DNA of 7,980 nt from Clostridiales bacterium (lineage in GTDB: Bacteria; Bacillota_E; Sulfobacillia; Sulfobacillales; JAIMBI01): positions 1 to 7,980 of the forward strand of contig DAHVOH010000112.1 of NCBI GenBank assembly GCA_027318915.1. The letters run 5' to 3'. Numbering within the stretch: the stretch's first letter is position 1; the number at the start of each line of letters is the position of its first letter. This document shows, one piece after another, positions 6,901 through 7,980 of the stretch. The notes beneath the pieces were generated by a model that was not told where the DNA came from, did no database searches, and was given only the letters and a program-made list of their open reading frames with translations. Both the position numbers and the translations under genes were made by a program.

Positions 6901-7312
6901 GCAGGAGACCGTTCAGGACTTGTTCGGCGGCGGGTCGGTCCGCTTTCGCTGGCAGCAGGAGCCCGACCCCGGCTTGGAACTGTGGATGGAACCGCCGGGC
7001 AAACGGCCGCAGTCGCTGCAGTCCTTGTCCGGCGGCGAGAAGGCGCTGGGCGCGCTCGCCTGGCTGTTTGCGCTGTTGGCGATTCGACCGGCGCCGCTGG
7101 TGGTGCTGGACGAAGTGGAGGCCAGCCTGGACGAACTGAATGCGCGCCGGTTTGCGCAGCATCTGGCGCGGCGGCGGCATACCCAGTACCTGGTGGTCAC
7201 CCATCACAAGCCGACCATGGAGCAGGCGGATGCGCTGTGGGGTTTCACGGCGGACCCGCACGGAGTCAGCCGACTGGTGTCGGTGCGCATGGGCGAGGAG
7301 GTGACCGGATAG
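3938..7312 (+). CDS. Chromosome segregation protein SMC
   Basis: This 1124-residue protein is the ATPase of the Smc-ScpAB condensin, which organises and segregates the nucleoid by loop extrusion. The N-terminal head has IELYGFKSF, Walker A GPNGGGKSN (31-39) and the Q-loop IGQGRVEQT (141-149). A long Arg/Glu/Ala-rich coiled-coil arm runs from about 170 to 480, the hinge spans about 480-645 and ends with the typical GGAITGG, and the return arm runs from about 650 to 1000. The C-terminal head has LFGGG, signature LSGGEK (1030-1035), Walker B LVVLDE with catalytic E1059, and the switch VTHHKPTME around H1089. Walker A has Gly where most SMCs have Ser (GPNGSGKS). At 1124 residues it is somewhat shorter than the usual 1170-1190, consistent with shorter arms. 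It is followed two bases after its stop by ftsY. The more usual upstream neighbour rnc is absent. All catalytic motifs are intact, so the gene looks functional. Confidence 0.98.
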   Translation: MYLRRIELYGFKSFAGEVVLELSPGITVLVGPNGGGKSNVVDAIRWVLGEQRIRELRADRWEELLFSGGPGRRPAQVSEAFLEFDNRDGAVPAWPETLRVGRRLFRQGDSEYVIGSRAVRLKDVTDLFLDSGLGRSAYAIIGQGRVEQTLTQRPQDRLEQLEEAAGTTRYKVRRRETRQQLEAVRHELGRAADLEAQVAEEQKAVEAEAERESQYRALETERQALRARIRQYRRAVWTEAAARAESDLAALETVVRELGAELSAVGQELGGLSVRIDEEQAAARVVAEAADQARRAVDAQAREVTRWAERREGLERLAQQARETLAREEAALAETPWESWPGTEAEPEALEAADELQRLLGAAEERLAAAQALRDARRAEVEDRRRQWEERQRLQAQLARLVDSPGDLSRLGDRLAREAERAREELDGLEGTVRDGESQLAALRGYATEQRERLRLAEQHFAQRQARHRALQQLEAEGEGYGPGVRAVLRAQADGQLRGIQGTLGSLIEAEDEHLIAVQAALGAAAQDLVADSERTARAAVRHLQAHGLGRATFLPLDTVRPGRPLAEDRDLVRQPGVVGWALDLIRVPEAVRVAAAHALGRVLVLEKLEDAVAVGRLVNFRYRLVTLDGQLIHPGGAITGGSPAASGGVWVRRQEIDRLARELTDELSRLNGLREVVAGAEEEIAQAEARLLEWRARRTAAHSAWSAARMRLETVDDLVATHDVTLDEAALRAGLEEARAQWQTAEQDWEDARRRREEAREALLRRQAAHEESRRRRAEQEALAARVAEERERAERRRAEAGDRLRQWETERGEVLRQWQDATLQLQERQADLARAEAEVTRYRDLLAETDRRRQAAAERERRVDHELRRRMQDRQKVEAERDRLVFQLAELGEEDPPVAAASEDWSDMPAVEARLAAVEQALGRLPAIAPGSLALYQRLGERREFLRVQREDIERAAADLENTIAELDREVETRRMETATRVEKALQETVQDLFGGGSVRFRWQQEPDPGLELWMEPPGKRPQSLQSLSGGEKALGALAWLFALLAIRPAPLVVLDEVEASLDELNARRFAQHLARRRHTQYLVVTHHKPTMEQADALWGFTADPHGVSRLVSVRMGEEVTG
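7296..7304 (+). promoter_or_regulatory. Ribosome binding site of ftsY inside the end of smc
   Basis: AGGAGGTGA, a nine-base exact complement to the 3' end of Bacillota 16S rRNA, lies in the last codons of smc and ends ten bases before the ftsY ATG at 7315. Its position within smc and the two-base gap between the genes suggest cotranscription and translational coupling. Confidence 0.8.
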
Positions 7313-7314
7313 CC

Positions 7315-7860
7315 ATGGCAGGGCTGCTGAACCGATTTTGGAAAGGGCTCCAGGACACGCGCGAACAGATGGGGGGCCGGTGGCGGCGCCTGGTGGGGCG
7401 CACGGTGTCGGCGGAGTTCTTCGCGGAGTTGGAGGAACAGCTGTATCTGGCCGACCTCGGGCCGAAGGCGACGGAGCATCTTCTGGACCGGGCCCGGGCG
7501 CGCCTTCGGACCGACCGCCCGGTGGACCAGCAGGCGCTGCTCGGACTGCTGGCGGAGGAGATGGCGGCACTCCTGCCGGAGGATGCCGCGGACCCTTGGA
7601 CTCTGCCGCCGTCGCGCCCTCAAGTCTGGCTGGTGGTGGGGGTGAACGGGGCGGGCAAGACCACGACGGTGGGGAAGTTGGCGGCGGGGTTCGGCGCTCG
7701 GCACGCGCGCGCCGCGGGCCGTGAGGGCGGTGCCGGTCAAGTGCCGGCTCGCGGGCCTGGAACCGGTCAACATCGACGAGCGGTCTTTGTTCGTCAATGT
7801 CGGCGAGCGCACCAACGTCACCGGCTCGGCCAGATTTCGCAAGCTCATAGAGGCCGGTGA
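7315..7860 (+). CDS. Signal recognition particle receptor FtsY, N-terminal part only; tail is out-of-frame metH
   Basis: FtsY is the membrane-associated GTPase that receives SRP-ribosome complexes at the Sec translocon. Residues 1-129 (7315-7701) are FtsY: the N-domain helices containing [12 protein letters not shown] (39-50), the LAEEMAALL segment (79-87), then VWLVVGV and the G1/Walker [10 protein letters not shown] (109-117) followed by [11 protein letters not shown]. The expected continuation, including the DTFRAAA motif, the DTAGR motif and the rest of the G domain, is missing. From about 7702 the frame reads an Arg/Gly/Ala-rich string to a TGA at 7858-7860, which is simply the wrong frame of a metH sequence. 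There is almost no acidic A-domain, as in many Bacillota FtsY proteins. The start is supported by AGGAGGTGA and the two-base distance from smc. As it stands the product lacks most of the GTPase domain and could not work; an assembly chimera is the likeliest cause. Confidence 0.85.
   Translation: MAGLLNRFWKGLQDTREQMGGRWRRLVGRTVSAEFFAELEEQLYLADLGPKATEHLLDRARARLRTDRPVDQQALLGLLAEEMAALLPEDAADPWTLPPSRPQVWLVVGVNGAGKTTTVGKLAAGFGARHARAAGREGGAGQVPARGPGTGQHRRAVFVRQCRRAHQRHRLGQISQAHRGR
7696..7735. other. Junction between ftsY and metH sequence (probable chimera point)
   Basis: Left of here the reading frame with codons starting at 7693 gives FtsY; right of here the frame shifted by one base gives methionine synthase. 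The last clear FtsY codons end at about 7701 and the first clear MetH codons are at about 7736. Between them lies the low-complexity string GCACGCGCGCGCCGCG (7701-7716), a suitable spot for short-homology mis-joining. Valine codon use also flips: GTG in 7 of 8 positions in the ftsY part, GTC in 6 of 8 in the metH part. Confidence 0.8.
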
Positions 7861-7980
7861 CTATGGCGCGGCGCTGGAAGTGGCGCGCCAGCAGGTGGCC
7901 AACGGCGCGCAGATCATCGATATCAACATGGACGAGGGCATGCTCGATTCCGAGGCGGCCATGGCGCGCTTCGTCAATCT
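7703..7980 (+). CDS. Cobalamin-dependent methionine synthase MetH, internal fragment
   Basis: MetH transfers the methyl group of 5-methyltetrahydrofolate through cobalamin to homocysteine, giving methionine in the cytoplasm. From 7736 the frame reads [15 protein letters not shown], then [37 protein letters not shown] and [13 protein letters not shown], running off the window. These match the linker and the beginning of the folate (pterin)-binding barrel of E. coli-type MetH, roughly residues 340-430 of about 1230. The homocysteine-binding N-terminal third and any start codon are absent, because the sequence left of about 7702 is ftsY. The exact left edge is uncertain: 7703-7735 is in frame but not clearly MetH. 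The close resemblance to proteobacterial MetH and the GTC/AAC/GAC codon preference set it apart from the rest of the window. Confidence 0.92.

Noticed and set aside
7702..7860. The 52-residue C-terminal tail of the ftsY reading frame as a novel domain
   Set aside because: The same bases read in the next frame give clear MetH, so the tail is an out-of-frame artefact of the join.

Overview
The window looks like a chromosomal housekeeping region of a high-GC member of the Bacillota (Firmicutes), possibly one of the deep-branching lineages such as Sulfobacillia or Thermaerobacter relatives. The main reason is a tight smc-ftsY pair with perfect Shine-Dalgarno sequences, next to a class A penicillin-binding protein that carries a zinc ribbon. 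The phylum is a moderate inference; anything finer is a guess. The last ~280 bases do not fit: they encode part of a cobalamin-dependent methionine synthase (metH) of proteobacterial style, spliced into the middle of ftsY.

Layout. (1) 1-584: about 80% GC, rich in hairpins, no gene I recognise. (2) 585-3155, minus: bifunctional class A penicillin-binding protein (GT51 glycosyltransferase plus transpeptidase) with an N-terminal four-cysteine zinc ribbon, one membrane helix, and a C-terminal extension ending in a Ser/Thr-rich tail. (3) 3156-3264: gap with a plausible extended -10 promoter and small dyads for the PBP gene. (4) 3265-3831, minus: a 188-residue protein with an N-terminal helix-turn-helix and a LexA/S24-like C-terminal fold that seems to lack the catalytic Ser-Lys pair. 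(5) 3832-3937: short divergent intergenic region. (6) 3938-7312, plus: smc, complete, with all ATPase motifs and a hinge. (7) 7315 to about 7701, plus: start of ftsY, through the Walker A motif only. (8) from about 7703 to the window end, plus: internal metH fragment in another frame, with no start of its own.

How the genes relate. SMC (chromosome organisation and segregation) and FtsY (receptor for SRP-dependent membrane targeting) form a typical Bacillota operon; the rnc gene that often precedes smc is absent here. On the other strand the regulator-like protein sits just upstream of the cell-wall synthase in the same direction, so it may regulate the PBP gene, itself, or the divergent smc operon; this is inference from position only.

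I found no convincing new multi-gene system. The most important observation is the ftsY/metH join, most simply a chimeric assembly or ligation junction, which means sequence right of about 7700 should not be treated as belonging to the same genome without checking. The most biologically interesting items are the zinc-ribbon PBP and the apparently inactive S24-like regulator beside it.
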